A stretch of 64,000 nucleotides of DNA, taken from assembly GCA_963853835.1 (NCBI GenBank), contig OY970824.1:40556727-40620726 (forward strand), given 5' to 3'. The position numbers and the translations under genes are program-made. The DNA comes from Calendula officinalis (taxonomy: Eukaryota > Streptophyta > Magnoliopsida > Asterales > Asteraceae). Of the stretch, positions 45,008-57,000 are shown one piece after another (position 1 is the stretch's first letter; every line of letters starts with the position of its first letter). The notes under the pieces were generated by a model. That model searched no databases, was not told where the DNA came from, and saw only the letters and a list, made by a program, of their open reading frames with translations.

Positions 45008-47718
45008 TGTAACGCCCCAAAAATTTAAGTTATTAAATTAATTAATTTTAATTAGTAGAAAAATGAATTTGTATATTTTAAATAGTCAATATTTGTCAGT
45101 AATGAATTAGTTAGGCGACGCGCATTTAGACGGTTCGTTTTGTTTAGACGTTTTTAATTATTTGGACCGTAAGTTGAACGTATGAGTTGTATGGTATTCT
45201 TTTGAATCGGACCGGCCAATAGGCCAAGGGCCGAACATCCTATTTTATATTCTCGAGCCGATTAAATGAAATTAATATCGGGCCTTTAGTTTTTGTTCCG
45301 GTTTTCTTTCACTTTCAGTCCGTGAATTTGAGCAAGGCCAAGGACTGTTTTCTTTTCTCTTCAATTGCTGGATCGATCTATGTAGGGGTGTCGGACTTTG
45401 GGCTTATTCTTTTTCCTCCTCATGACTGGTGCCGGAAGTCCAGGAAGGGCCAAAGCCCGTTTTTCTTTCTTTTTGTTGCTTAGCCCGATCGGAAGAGAAG
45501 GCTGTGGCCCAAAAATTGTTAAATACGTAATTTCTTACACACCCTAAAGGTGCCGACACGTCCTTATTCCCTCAACCAAAACTTGCGACTGCTTTGCCTA
45601 TCTCGTTTCTCTCTATTGATCGAACAAACAAGAATATCGAAGCTCGAGTGAAGGAGAATTCCCTTCGGTAAGCATTCTAGAATTCCTTTTCCATTTGAAT
45701 CAACCTCTCGGTTCTAACCGCTGTATTGTTGATCCGTTATGTAGCCGTGTCTCAAGCGGAATAAGATTCGAGCAGATTGATTGGTGGCTGTTTTGTCGTC
45801 GGTACGCAGCGGAAAGGAAGAACCCACGAGCAGAAGATAATCGGGGGAGCAATAGATCTAGTCCTTGTGTGTCGAACCGTCGGTAACTCCTTGCTTGTTT
45901 CTGTTTCGTGGTGATCACTCTCGTTTATTTGAATTGCAGTGTTTGTGTGTTTGTAAAATAGAAATAGTGGGACCGTGAATTGATAGTCTGAAACCGAGTC
46001 CTAAATCGTTTCGGAGTTAATTGTTTGTTGTTGTCCCGATGTGGTCTCGGTCAATCAGATAGTCCTAGGTAATTGTTTAACCTTTTGGGTTGGGACTGTG
46101 ATCCGGACAGCCGAGGCCGAGCCTCGGATTGTCACGGTAGATTGATGTGTGTACATGTTATTGCGGTGTCGAGTAGTACCAACCGAAAGGGGAACCGAAC
46201 CCTTAGAGTTTTAGATTCCCAAGCGGGAATACTTGATGCCATTAGGTCTTAAAAGACTATCTTAGATCGAATAATCTGAATTGTGAATATGTCGGGTTTC
46301 ATAGTAGGGAGTAACCAAGTTCTTATGGACCGGGGGCGGATCAATAGGTCGGGTTTAATTAAAAACGTTTTGGGCAGATTATACCGTCCTAGTTCATGTA
46401 GTTTTTGACCTGGTTAAATTGTTTGTTTGGACTTTTGGCCCGTGCTGGTACCTTGGTTTCTGAGTTAGCTTTTCAACGCCGCAACCCTCTCGTCAATCTG
46501 AATTACGGTTTAAAAGTTATAACCATTTTAATATGCTGCTGTTAGGAAATTGACCTGTGCAGCATGTCTGTCTTGCATCATTGTTTTGAGACACTTAGAG
46601 TCTGTTTTAGCCAGTGACCGTCTCACAGAGATATGTAGTTCTGGTTGTCTACTTTTCCTGGTAAAAATATGGGGTAAAACTACAGCACAGTTTAAGAGTT
46701 ATAGCAGTTTCCGTGAGACCGACGGGTGCTGCCAGTTTTCTAAATTGGGTCCTTAGAATGGATTGTAATTCGGGTTTCATTTTTATGCTTCTAGGATCGT
46801 TTAGGAATAACCAAGCAGCGCCTTAGAGCATTGAGGATCCTTTGGAGCTTACGTTTTCTCGAGGTGAGTATTCTCACCGTGTATTCAGTTATAACGTTAT
46901 ACATACATGACTTATATGTTTCATTACTTGCACTATATTTGCTATCTGAGTTTTGATCTATTATCTGAGTATCTGAGCATCTGTTTATTTATTCATGATC
47001 TGAGACATTGTGCCTGGGTAACCGAGCTCGGCACAGAGTCATTCTGTGCTGTTACATGCTAGAGCAATCTGAGATAATTATGTTAAAGAAATAATAAAAC
47101 ATAATAACACACATCTGAGTTTTGGGATCACCTCCCGTCTGAGTTTTTGGAATTATTCCCGTCTGAGTTTTTGGGATTATTCCCGTCTGAGTTTTTGGGA
47201 TTATTCCAGTCTGAGTTTTGGGATCACTCCCGTCTGAGTTTTGGCTTACGCCTATCTGAGGTGTGAGGAGGGGCGAGGTTGATCTCTCGTCCCAAATCAC
47301 ACAAGCGCGCTATATAAATTAAAATCTGAGTAATAAAATCCGAGAAATAAATCTGAGTAATTAATCGAGTAGATTCTGAGTAGGAGTACACCGATGTGCC
47401 CTCATGTGTTGTATGTTATGATTGTATGTATTTTGAGATATTCACTCAGCTTCTCCAGCTGACCCCTATTTTCCCCCACATTGTTTCAGGTACCAGCAGA
47501 GGAAAGGAGAAGGTGGACGGTTGACCGCTGTATCTTTCATTACCGATGTGGACGGCATTTAATATTTTAAAAACACTTAATTTTAACTATTTCCGCATTA
47601 AATATATTTTAAATGAAAATACTATTATTGGGATTTAATTATTCGAGTTATTGGGACCTTTTGATTAAAAGTTTGTTTTCAAAAATTTTAAAAATCTTGT
47701 AAATTTTAGGGTGTTACA
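45008..47718 (+). repeat. 3' LTR (2711 bp)
   Basis: Same length as the 5' LTR, with at least 22 substitutions and no indels by hand comparison. Three of the differences are clustered within six bases (5' copy TCTATT, 3' copy ACTACA, near 46679), which looks like a single multi-base event. It carries the same hairpin (46863-46878), 24-bp minisatellite (47115-47262) and TATA candidate (47312-47319). It ends GTTACA at 47718. Confidence 0.95.
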
Positions 47719-47723
47719 AAAAC
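47719..47723. repeat. Target-site duplication AAAAC, right copy
   Basis: Matches 38177-38181. The satellite continues immediately with ATTCATAACTTTCAG. Confidence 0.93.
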
Positions 47724-47743
47724 ATTCATAACTTTCAGTTCGG

Positions 47744-47942
47744 GTGTCCGTTTCACGCCCACGAGTAAGCAAAATAGCTGGTTCGTTCGTCACTGCCAAG
47801 AACAAGTTCGGCCCGAACTCTTCACTGTTCCCGGCCCGAACTTCATTTTCAGCCCGAACTTCAACCTCGGCCCGAACTCTTCAATATCCAAGATTGTGTG
47901 ACAAAAGGTGCTATACTAAAACATTCATAACTTTCAGCTCGG
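47744..47942 (-). repeat. Truncated monomer (about 199 bp) beside the retrotransposon
   Basis: Same shortened structure as the monomers at 33932 and 34493, with CATTTTCAGCCCG in the remaining tract. The truncation matches copies 13.8 kb upstream, so it predates the insertion and was not caused by it. Confidence 0.8.
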
Positions 47943-49969
47943 GTGTCCGTTTCACGCCCACGAGTAACCAAAATAGCCGGTTCGTTCGTCACTGCCAAGA
48001 ACAAGTTCGGCCCGAACTCTTCACTGTTCCCGGCCCGAACTTCATTTTCGGCCCGAACTTCAACCTCGGCCCGAACTTCAACCTCAGCCCGAACTCCGAC
48101 CTCGGCCCGAACTTCAACCTCGGCCCGAACATCATCCTCGGCCCGAACACCGAACTTCGGCCCGAACACCACTTCGGCCCGAACATCCCACTTCGGCCCG
48201 AACACCACTTCGGCCCGAACAACACTCTTCGGCCCGAACTCTTCAATATCCAAGATTGTGTGACAAAAGGTGCTAAACTAAAACATTCATAACTTTCAGT
48301 TCGGGTGTCCGTTTCACGCCCACGAGTAAGCAAAATAGCTGGTTCGTTCGTCACTGCCAAGAACAAGTTCGGCCCGAACTCTTCACTGTTCCCGGCCCGA
48401 ACTTCATTTTCGGCGCGAACTTCAACCTCGGCCCGAACTTCAACCTCGGCCCGAACTCCGACCTCGGCCCGAACTTCAACCTCGGCCCGAACATCATCCT
48501 CGACCCGAACACCGAACTTCGGCCCGAACACCACTTCGGCCCGAACATCCCACTTCGGCCCGAACACCACTTCGGCCCGAACATTACTATTCGGCCGGAA
48601 CTCTTCAATATCCAAGATTGTGTGACAAATTGTGCTATACTAAAACATTCATAACTTTCAGTTCGGGTGTCCGTTTCACGCCCACGAGTAAGCAAAATAG
48701 CTGGTTCGTTCGTCACTGCCAAGAACAAGTTCGGCCCGAACTCTTCACTGTTCCCGGCCCGAACTTCATTTTCGGCCCGAACTTCAACCTCGGCCCGAAC
48801 TCCGACCTCGGCCCGAACTTCCACCTCAGCCCGAACATCATCCTCGGCCCGAACACCGAACTTCAGCCCGAACACTACTTCGGCCCGAACATCCCACTTC
48901 GGCCCGAACACCACTTCGGCCCGAACATCACTCTTTGGCCCGAACTCTTCAATATCCAAGATTGTGTGACAAAAGGTGCTATACTAAAACATTCATAACT
49001 TTAAGCTCGGGTGTCCATTTCACGCCCACGAGTGACCAAAATAGCTGGTTCGTTCGTCACTGCCAAGAACAAGTTCGGCCCGAACTCTTCACTGTTCCCG
49101 GCCCGAACTTCATATACGGCCCGAACTTCAACCTCGGCCCGAACTTCAACCTCGGCCCGAACTCCGAGCTCGGCCCGAACTTCAACCTCGGCCCGAACAT
49201 CATCCTCGGCCCGAACACCACTTCGGCCGGAACATCCCTCTTCGGCCCAAACTCTTCAATATCCAAGATTGTGTGACAAAAGGTGTTATACTAAAACATT
49301 CATAACTTTCAGCTTGGGTGTCCGTTTCACGCCCACGAGTAACCAAAATAGCCGGTTCGTTCGTCACTGCCAAGAACAAGTTCGGCCCGAACTCTTCACT
49401 GTTCCCGGCCCGAACTTCATTTTCGGCCAGAACTTCAACCTCGGCCCGAACTCCGACCTCGGCCCGAACTTCAACCTCGGCCCGAACATCATGCTCGGCC
49501 CGAACACCGAACTTCGGCCCGAACACCACTTCGGCCCGAACATCCCACTTCGGCCCGAACACCACTTCGGCCCGAACATCCCTCTTCGGCACGAACTCTT
49601 CAATATCCAAGATTGTGTGACAAAAGGTGCTATACTAAAACATTCATAACTTTCTGCTCGGGTGTCCGTTTCACGCCCACGAGTAACCAAAATAGTTGGT
49701 TCGTTCGTCACTGCCAAGAACAAGTTCGGCCCGTACTCTTCACTGTTCCCGGCCCGAACTTCATTTTCGGCCCGAACTTAAACCTCGGCCCGAACATCAT
49801 CCTCGGCCCGAACACCGAACTTCGGCCCGAACACCACTTCGGCCCGAACATCCCACTTCGGCCCGAACACCACTTCGGCCCGAACATCACTCTTCGGCCC
49901 GAACTCTTCAATATCCAAGATTGTGTGACAAAAGGTGCTATACTAAAACATTCATAACTTTCAGTTCGG
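47744..49969 (-). repeat. Block paralogous to 33932-38181
   Basis: The monomer order truncated, full with GGTGCTAAACTAAAAC, full with CTCGACCCGAACACC, CTTCCACCTC type, TTAAGCTCGGGTGTCCATTT type, then ATCATGCTCGG type and GTACTC type repeats the series starting at 33932. Several intermediate monomers are missing on the right. Shared private variants support a pre-insertion duplication of several kilobases followed by unequal loss. Confidence 0.75.
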
Positions 49970-50228
49970 GTGTCCGTTTCACGCCCACGAGTAAGCAAAA
50001 TAGCTGCTTCGTTCGTCACTGCCAAGAACAAGTTCGGCCCGAACTCTTCACTGTTCCCGGCCCGAACTTCATTTTCGGCCCGAACTTCAACCTCGGCCCG
50101 AACATCATCCTCGGCCCGAACACCGAACTTCGGCCCGAACACCACTTCGGCCCGAACATCCCACTTCGGCCCGAACACCACTTCTGCCCGAACATCACTC
50201 TTCGGCCCGAACTCTTCAATATCCAAGA

Positions 50229-53200
50229 TTGTGTGACAAAAGGTGCTATACTAAAACATTCATAACTTTCAGTTCGGGTGTCCGTTTCACGCCCACGAGT
50301 AACCAAAATAGTTGGTTCGTTCGTCAATGCCAAGAACAAGTTCGGCCCGAACTCTTCACTGTTCCCGGCCCGAACTTCATTTTCGGCCCGAACTTCAACC
50401 TCGGCCCGAACTTCAACCTCGGCCCGAACTCCGACCTCGGCCCGAACTTCAACCTCGGCCCGAACATCATCCTCGGACCGAACACCGAACTTCGGCCCGA
50501 ACACCTCTTCGGCCCGAACATCCCACTTCGGCCCGAACACCACTTCGGCCCGAACATCACTCTTCGGCCTGAACTCTTCAATATCCAAGATTGTGTGACA
50601 AAAGGTGCTATACTAAAACATTCATAACTTTCAGTTCGGGTGTCCGTTTCACGCCCACGAGTAAGCAAAATAGCTGGTTCGTTCGTCACTGCCAAGAACA
50701 AGTTCGGCCCGAACTCTTCACTGTTCCCGGCCCGAACTTCATTTTCGGTCCGAACATCAACCTCGGCCCGAACTCCGACCTCGGCCCGAACTTCAACCTC
50801 GGCCCGAACATCATCCTCGGCCCGAACACCGAACTTCGGCCCGAACACCACTTCGGCCCGAACATCCCACTTCGGCCCGAACACCACTTCGGCCCGAACA
50901 TCCCTCTTCGGCACGAACTCTTCAATATCCAAGATTGTGTGACAAAAGGTGCTATACTAAAACATTCATAACTTTCTGCTCGGGTGTCCGTTTCACGCCC
51001 ACGAGTAACCAAAATAGCTGGTTCGTTCGTCACTGCCAAGAACAAGTTAGGCCCGTACTCTTCACTGTTCCCGGCCCGAACTTCATTTTCGGCCCGAACT
51101 TCAACCTCGGCCCGAACATCATCCTCGGCCCGAACACCGAACTTTGGCCCGAACACCACTTCGGCCAGAACATCCCACTTCGGCCCGAACACCACTTCGG
51201 CCCGAACATCACTCTTCGGCCCGAACTCTTCAATATCCAAGATTGTGTGACAAAAGGTGATATACTAAAACATTCATAACTTTCAGTTCGGGTGTCCGTT
51301 TAACGCCCACGAGTAAGCAAAATAGCTGGTTCGTTCGTCACTGCCAAGAACAAGTTCGGCCCGAACTCTTCACTGTTCCCGGCCCGAACTTCATTTTCGG
51401 CCCGAACTTCAACCTCGGCCCGAACTCCGACCTCGGCCCGAACTTCAACCTCGGCCCGGACATCATCCTCGGCCCGAACACCGAACTTCGGCCCGAACAC
51501 CACTTCGGCCCGAACATCCCACTTCGGCCCGAACACCACTTCTGCCCGAACATCACTCTTCGGCCCGGACTCTTCAATATCCAAGATTGTGTGACAAAAG
51601 GTGCTATACTAAAACATTCATAACTTTCAGTTCGGGTGTCCGTTTCACGCCCACGAGTAACCAAAATAGCTGGTTCGTTCGTCACTGCCAAGAACAAGTT
51701 AGGCCCGTACTCTTCACTGTTCCCGGCCCGAACTTCATTTTCGGCCCGAACTTCAACCTCGGCCCGAACATCATCCTCGGCCCGAACACCGAACTTTGGC
51801 CCGAACACCACTTCGGCCAGAACATCCCACTTCGGCCCGAACACCACTTCGGCCCGAACATCACTCTTCGGCCCGAACTCTTCAATATCCAAGATTGTGT
51901 GACAAAAGGTGATATACTAAAACATTCATAACTTTCAGTTCGGGTGTCCGTTTAACGCCCACGAGTAAGCAAAATAGCTGGTTCGTTCGTCACTGCCAAG
52001 AACAAGTTCGGCCCGAACTCTTCACTGTTCCCGGCCCGAACTTCATTTTCGGCCCGAACTTCAACCTCGGCCCGAACTCCGACCTCGGCCCGAACTTCAA
52101 CCTCGGCCCGGACATCATCCTCGGCCCGAACACCGAACTTCGGCCCGAACACCACTTCGGCCCGAACATCCCACTTCGGCCCGAACACCACTTCTGCCCG
52201 AACATCACTCTTCGGCCCGGACTCTTCAATATCCAAGATTGTGTGACAAAAGGTGCTATACTAAAACATTCATAACTTTCAGTTCGGGTGTCCGTTTCAC
52301 GCCCACGAGTAACCAAAATAGCTGGTTCGTTCGTCACTGCCAAGAACAAGTTCGGCCCGAACTCTTCACTGTTCCCGGCCCGAACTTCATTTTCGGCCCG
52401 AACTTCAACCTCGGCCCGAACTTCAACCTCGGCCCGAACTCCGACCTCGGCCCGAACTTCAACCTCGGCCCGAACATCATCCTCGGACCGAACACCGAAC
52501 TTCGGCCCGAACACCTCTTCGGCCCGAACATCCCACTTCGGCCCGAACACCACTTCGGCCCGAACATCACTCTTCGGCCTGAACTCTTCAATATCCAAGA
52601 TTGTGTGACAAAAGGTGCTATACTAAAACATTCATAACTTTCAGTTCGGGTGTCCGTTTCACGCCCACGAGTAAGCAAAATAGCTGGTTCGTTCGTCACT
52701 GCCAAGAACAAGTTCGGCCCGAACTCTTCACTGTTCCCGGCCCGAACTTCATTTTCGGTCCGAACATCAACCTCGGCCCGAACTCCGACCTCGGCCCGAA
52801 CTTCAACCTCGGCCCGAACATCATCCTCGGCCCGAACACCGAACTTCGGCCCGAACACCACTTCGGCCCGAACATCCCACTTCGGCCCGAACACCACTTC
52901 GGCCCGAACATCCCTCTTCGGCACGAACTCTTCAATATCCAAGATTGTGTGACAAAAGGTGCTATACTAAAACATTCATAACTTTCTGCTCGGGTGTCCG
53001 TTTCACGCCCACGAGTAACCAAAATAGCTGGTTCGTTCGTCACTGCCAAGAACAAGTTAGGCCCGTACTCTTCACTGTTCCCGGCCCGAACTTCATTTTC
53101 GGCCCGAACTTCAACCTCGGCCCGAACATCATCCTCGGCCCGAACACCGAACTTTGGCCCGAACACCACTTCGGCCAGAACATCCCACTTCGGCCCGAAC

Positions 53201-53596
53201 ACCACTTCGGCCCGAACATCACTCTTCGGCCCGAACTCTTCAATATCCAAGATTGTGTGACAAAAGGTGATATACTAAAACATTCATAACTTTCAGTTCG
53301 GGTGTCCGTTTAACGCCCACGAGTAAGCAAAATAGCTGGTTCGTTCGTCACTGCCAAGAACAAGTTCGGCCCGAACTCTTCACTGTTCCCGGCCCGAACT
53401 TCATTTTCGGCCCGAACTTCAACCTCGGCCCGAACTCCGACCTCGGCCCGAACTTCAACCTCGGCCCGGACATCATCCTCGGCCCGAACACCGAACTTCG
53501 GCCCGAACACCACTTCGGCCCGAACATCCCACTTCGGCCCGAACACCACTTCTGCCCGAACATCACTCTTCGGCCCGGACTCTTCAATATCCAAGA
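50229..53596 (-). repeat. Nested duplication P-Q-Q-P-Q (706-bp and 652-bp dimers)
   Basis: P is 50229-50934 (706 bp), Q is 50935-51586 (652 bp), Q again 51587-52238, P again 52239-52944 and Q again 52945-53596. The P copies are offset by 2010 bp and the Q copies by 652 and 2010. Private markers are AAGTTAGGCCCGTACTC, CCGTTTAACGCCC, GGCCCGGACTCTTC and GAACACCTCTTCGG. Further P-like copies start near 54314 (offset 4085) and 57050 (offset 6821). Confidence 0.85.
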
Positions 53597-53645
53597 TTGT
53601 GTGACAAAAGGTGCTATACTAAAACATTCATAACTTTCAGTTCGG

Positions 53646-54000
53646 GTGTCCGTTTCACGCCCACGAGTAACCAAAATAGCTGGTTCGTTCGTCACTGCCA
53701 AGAACAAGTTCGGCCCGAACTCTTCACTGTTCCCGGCCCGAACTTCATTTTCGGCCCGAACTTCAACCTCGGCCCGAACTTCAACCTCGGCCCGAACTCC
53801 GACCTCGGCCCGAACTCCGACCTCGGCCCGAACTTCAACCTCGGCCCGAACACCGAACTTCGGCCCGAACACCTCCCGAACATCCCACTTCGGCCCGAAC
53901 ACCACTTCGGCCGAACATCACTCTTCGGCCTGAACTCTTCAATATCCAAGATTGTGTGACAAAAGGTGCTATACTAAAACATTCATAACTTTCAGTTCGG
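53646..54000 (-). repeat. Rearranged monomer with small deletions
   Basis: The tract contains ACACCTCCCGAACATCC, where part of a unit is lost, and CACTTCGGCCGAACATC, where one base of GGCCC is missing. It also lacks the ATCATCCTCGG unit and has two GACCTCGG units. Otherwise it follows the P-type order. Confidence 0.7.
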
Positions 54001-57000
54001 GTGTCCGTTTCACGCCCACGAGTAAGCAAAATAGCTGGTTCGTTCGTCACTGCCAAGAACAAGTTCGGCCCGAACTCTTCACTGTTCCCGGCCCGAACTT
54101 CATTTTCGGCCCGAACTTCAAACTCGGCCCGAACTCCGACCTCGGCCCGAACTCCGACCTCGGCCCGAACTTCAACCTCGGCCCGAACATCATCCTCGGC
54201 CCGAACACCGAACTTCGGCCCGAACACCACTTCGGCCCGAACATCCCACTTCGGCCCGAACACCACTTCTGCCCGAACATCACTCTTCGGCCCGAAGTCT
54301 TCAATATCCAAGATTGTGTGACAAAAGGTGCTATACTAAAACATTCATAACTTTCAGTTCGGGTGTCCGTTTCACGCCCACGAGTAACCAAAATAGTTGG
54401 TTCGTTCGTCACTGCCAAGAACAAGTTCGGCCCGAACTCTTCATTGTTCCCGGCCCGAACTTCATTTTCGGCCCGAACTTCAACCTCGGCCGGAACTTCA
54501 ACCTCGGCCCGAACTCCGACCTCGGCCCGAACTTCAACCTCGGCCCGAACATCATCCTCGGCCCGAACACCGAACTTTGGCCCGAACACCTCTTCGGCCC
54601 GAACATCCCACTTCGGCCCGAACACCACTTCGGCCCGAACATCACTCTTCGGCCTGAACTCTTCAATATCCAAGATTGTGTGACAAAAGGTGCTATACTA
54701 AAACATTCATAACTTTCAGTTCGGGTGTCCGTTTCACGCCCACGAGTAAGCAAAATAGTTGGTTCGTTCGTCACTGCCAAGAACAGGTTCGGCCCGAACT
54801 CTTCACTGTTCCCGGCCCGAACTTCATTTTCGGTCCGAACATCAACCTCGGCCCGAACTCCGACCTCGGCCCGAACTTCGACCTCGGCCCGAACATCATC
54901 CTCGGCCCGAACACCGAACTTCGGCCCGAACACCACTTCGGCCCGAACATCCCACTTCGGCCCGAACACCACTTCGGCCCGAACATCCCTCTTCGGCACG
55001 AACTCTTCAATATCCAAGATTGTGTGACAAAAGGTGCTATACTAAAACATTCATAACTTTCTGCTCGGGTGTCCGTTTCACGCCCACGAGTAACCAAAAT
55101 AGCTGGTTCGTTCGTCACTGCCAAGAACAAGTTAGGCCCGTACTCTTCACTGTTCCCGGCCCGAACTTCATTTTCGGCCCGAACTTCAACCTCGGCCCGA
55201 ACATCATCCTCGGCCCGAACACCGAACTTTGGCCCGAACACCACTTCGGCCCGAACATCCCACTTCGGCCCGAACACCACTTCGGCCCGAACATCACTCT
55301 TCGGCCCGAACTCTTCAATATCCAAGATTGTGTGACAAAAGGTGATATACTAAAACATTCATAACTTTCAGTTCGGGTGTCCGTTTCACGCCCACGAGTA
55401 AGCAAAATAGCTGGTTCGTTCGTCACTGCCAAGAACAAGTTCGGCCCGAACTCTTCACTGTTCCCGGCCCGAACTTCATTTTCGGCCCGAACTTCAACCT
55501 CGGCCCGAACTCCGACCTCGGCCCGAACTCCGACCTCGGCCCAAACTTCAACCTCGGCCCGAACATCATCCTCGGCCCGAACACCGAACTTCGGCCCGAA
55601 CACCTCTTCGGCCCGAACATCCCACTTCGGCCCGAACACCACTTCGGCCCGAACATCACTCTTCGGCCTGAACTCTTCAATATCCAAGATTGTGTGACAA
55701 AAGGTGCTATACTAAAACATTCATAACTTTCAGTTCGGGTGTCCGTTTCACGCCCACGAGTAAGCAAAATAGCTGGTTCGTTCGTCACTGCCAAGAACAA
55801 GTTCGGCCCGAACTCTTCACTGTTCCCGGCCCGAACTTCATTTTCGGTCCGAACATCAACCTCGGCCCGAACTCCGACCTCGGCCCGAACTTCAACCTCG
55901 GCCCGAACATCATCCTCGGCCCGAACACCGAACTTCGGCCCGAACACCACTTCGGCCCGAACATCCCACTTCGGCCCGAACACCACTTCGGCCCGAACAT
56001 CCCTCTTCGGCACGAACTCTTCAATATCCAAGATTGTGTGACAAAAGGTGCTATACTAAAACATTCATAACTTTCAGCTCGGGTGTCCGTTTCACGCCCA
56101 CGAGTAACAAAACTAGCCGGTTCGTTCGTCACTGCCAAGAACAAGTTCGGCCCGAACTCTTCACTGTTCCCGGCCCGAACTTCATTTTCGGCCCGAACTT
56201 CAACCTCGGCCCGAACTTCAACCTCGGCCCGAACTCCGACCTCGGCCCGAACTTCAACCTCGGCCCGAACATCATCCTCGGCCCGAACACCGAACTTCGG
56301 CCCGAACACCACTTCGGCCCGAACATCCCACTTCGGCCCGAACACCACTTCGGCCCGAACATCCCTCTTCGGCTCGAACTCTTCAATATCCAAGATTGTG
56401 TGACAAAAGGTGCTATATACTAAAACATTCATAACTTTCTGCTCGGGTGTCCGTTTCACGCCCACGAGTAACCAAAATAGCTGGTTCGTTCGTCACTGCC
56501 AAGAACAAGTTCGGCCCGTACTCTTCACTGTTCCCGGCCCGAACTTCATTTTCGGCCCGAACTTCAACCTCGGCCCGAACATCATCCTCGGCCCGAACAC
56601 CGAACTTCGGCCCGAACACCACTTCGGCCCGAACATCCCACTTCGGCCCGAACACCACTTCGGCCCGAACATCACTCTTCGGCCCGAACTCTTCAATATC
56701 CAAGATTGTGTGACAAAAGGTGATATACTAAAACATTCATAACTTTCAGTTCGGGTGTCCGTTTCACGCCCACGAGTAAGCAAAATAGCTGGTTCGTTCG
56801 TCACTGCCAAGAACAAGTTCGGCCCGAACTCTTCACTGTTCCCGGCCCGAACTTCATTTTCGGCCCGAACTTCAACCTCGGCCCGAACTCCGACCTCGGC
56901 CCGAACTTCAACCACGGCCCGGACATCATCCTCGGCCCGAACACCGAACTTCGGCCCGAACACCACTTCGGCCCGAACATCCCACTTCGGCCCGAACACC

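Larger units (their letters stand above)
38182..47718 (+). mobile_element. Complete non-autonomous LTR retrotransposon (9537 bp, LARD-like)
   Basis: Two 2711-bp direct LTRs (38182-40892 and 45008-47718), both starting TG and ending CA, flank a 4115-bp internal domain. The internal domain has a tRNA-iMet primer binding site at its left end and a purine-rich candidate PPT at its right end. A 5-bp duplication, AAAAC, bounds the insertion. No gag, protease, reverse transcriptase or integrase frame exists; the only pol-like trace is a decayed tail at 44801-45005 resembling the Ty3/gypsy integrase/chromodomain end. Long LTRs, intact ends and no coding capacity fit a large retrotransposon derivative mobilised in trans. 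Assignment to Ty3/gypsy (possibly Tekay/Del-like chromovirus) is inference. The element is inserted cleanly in the satellite. Confidence 0.93.
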
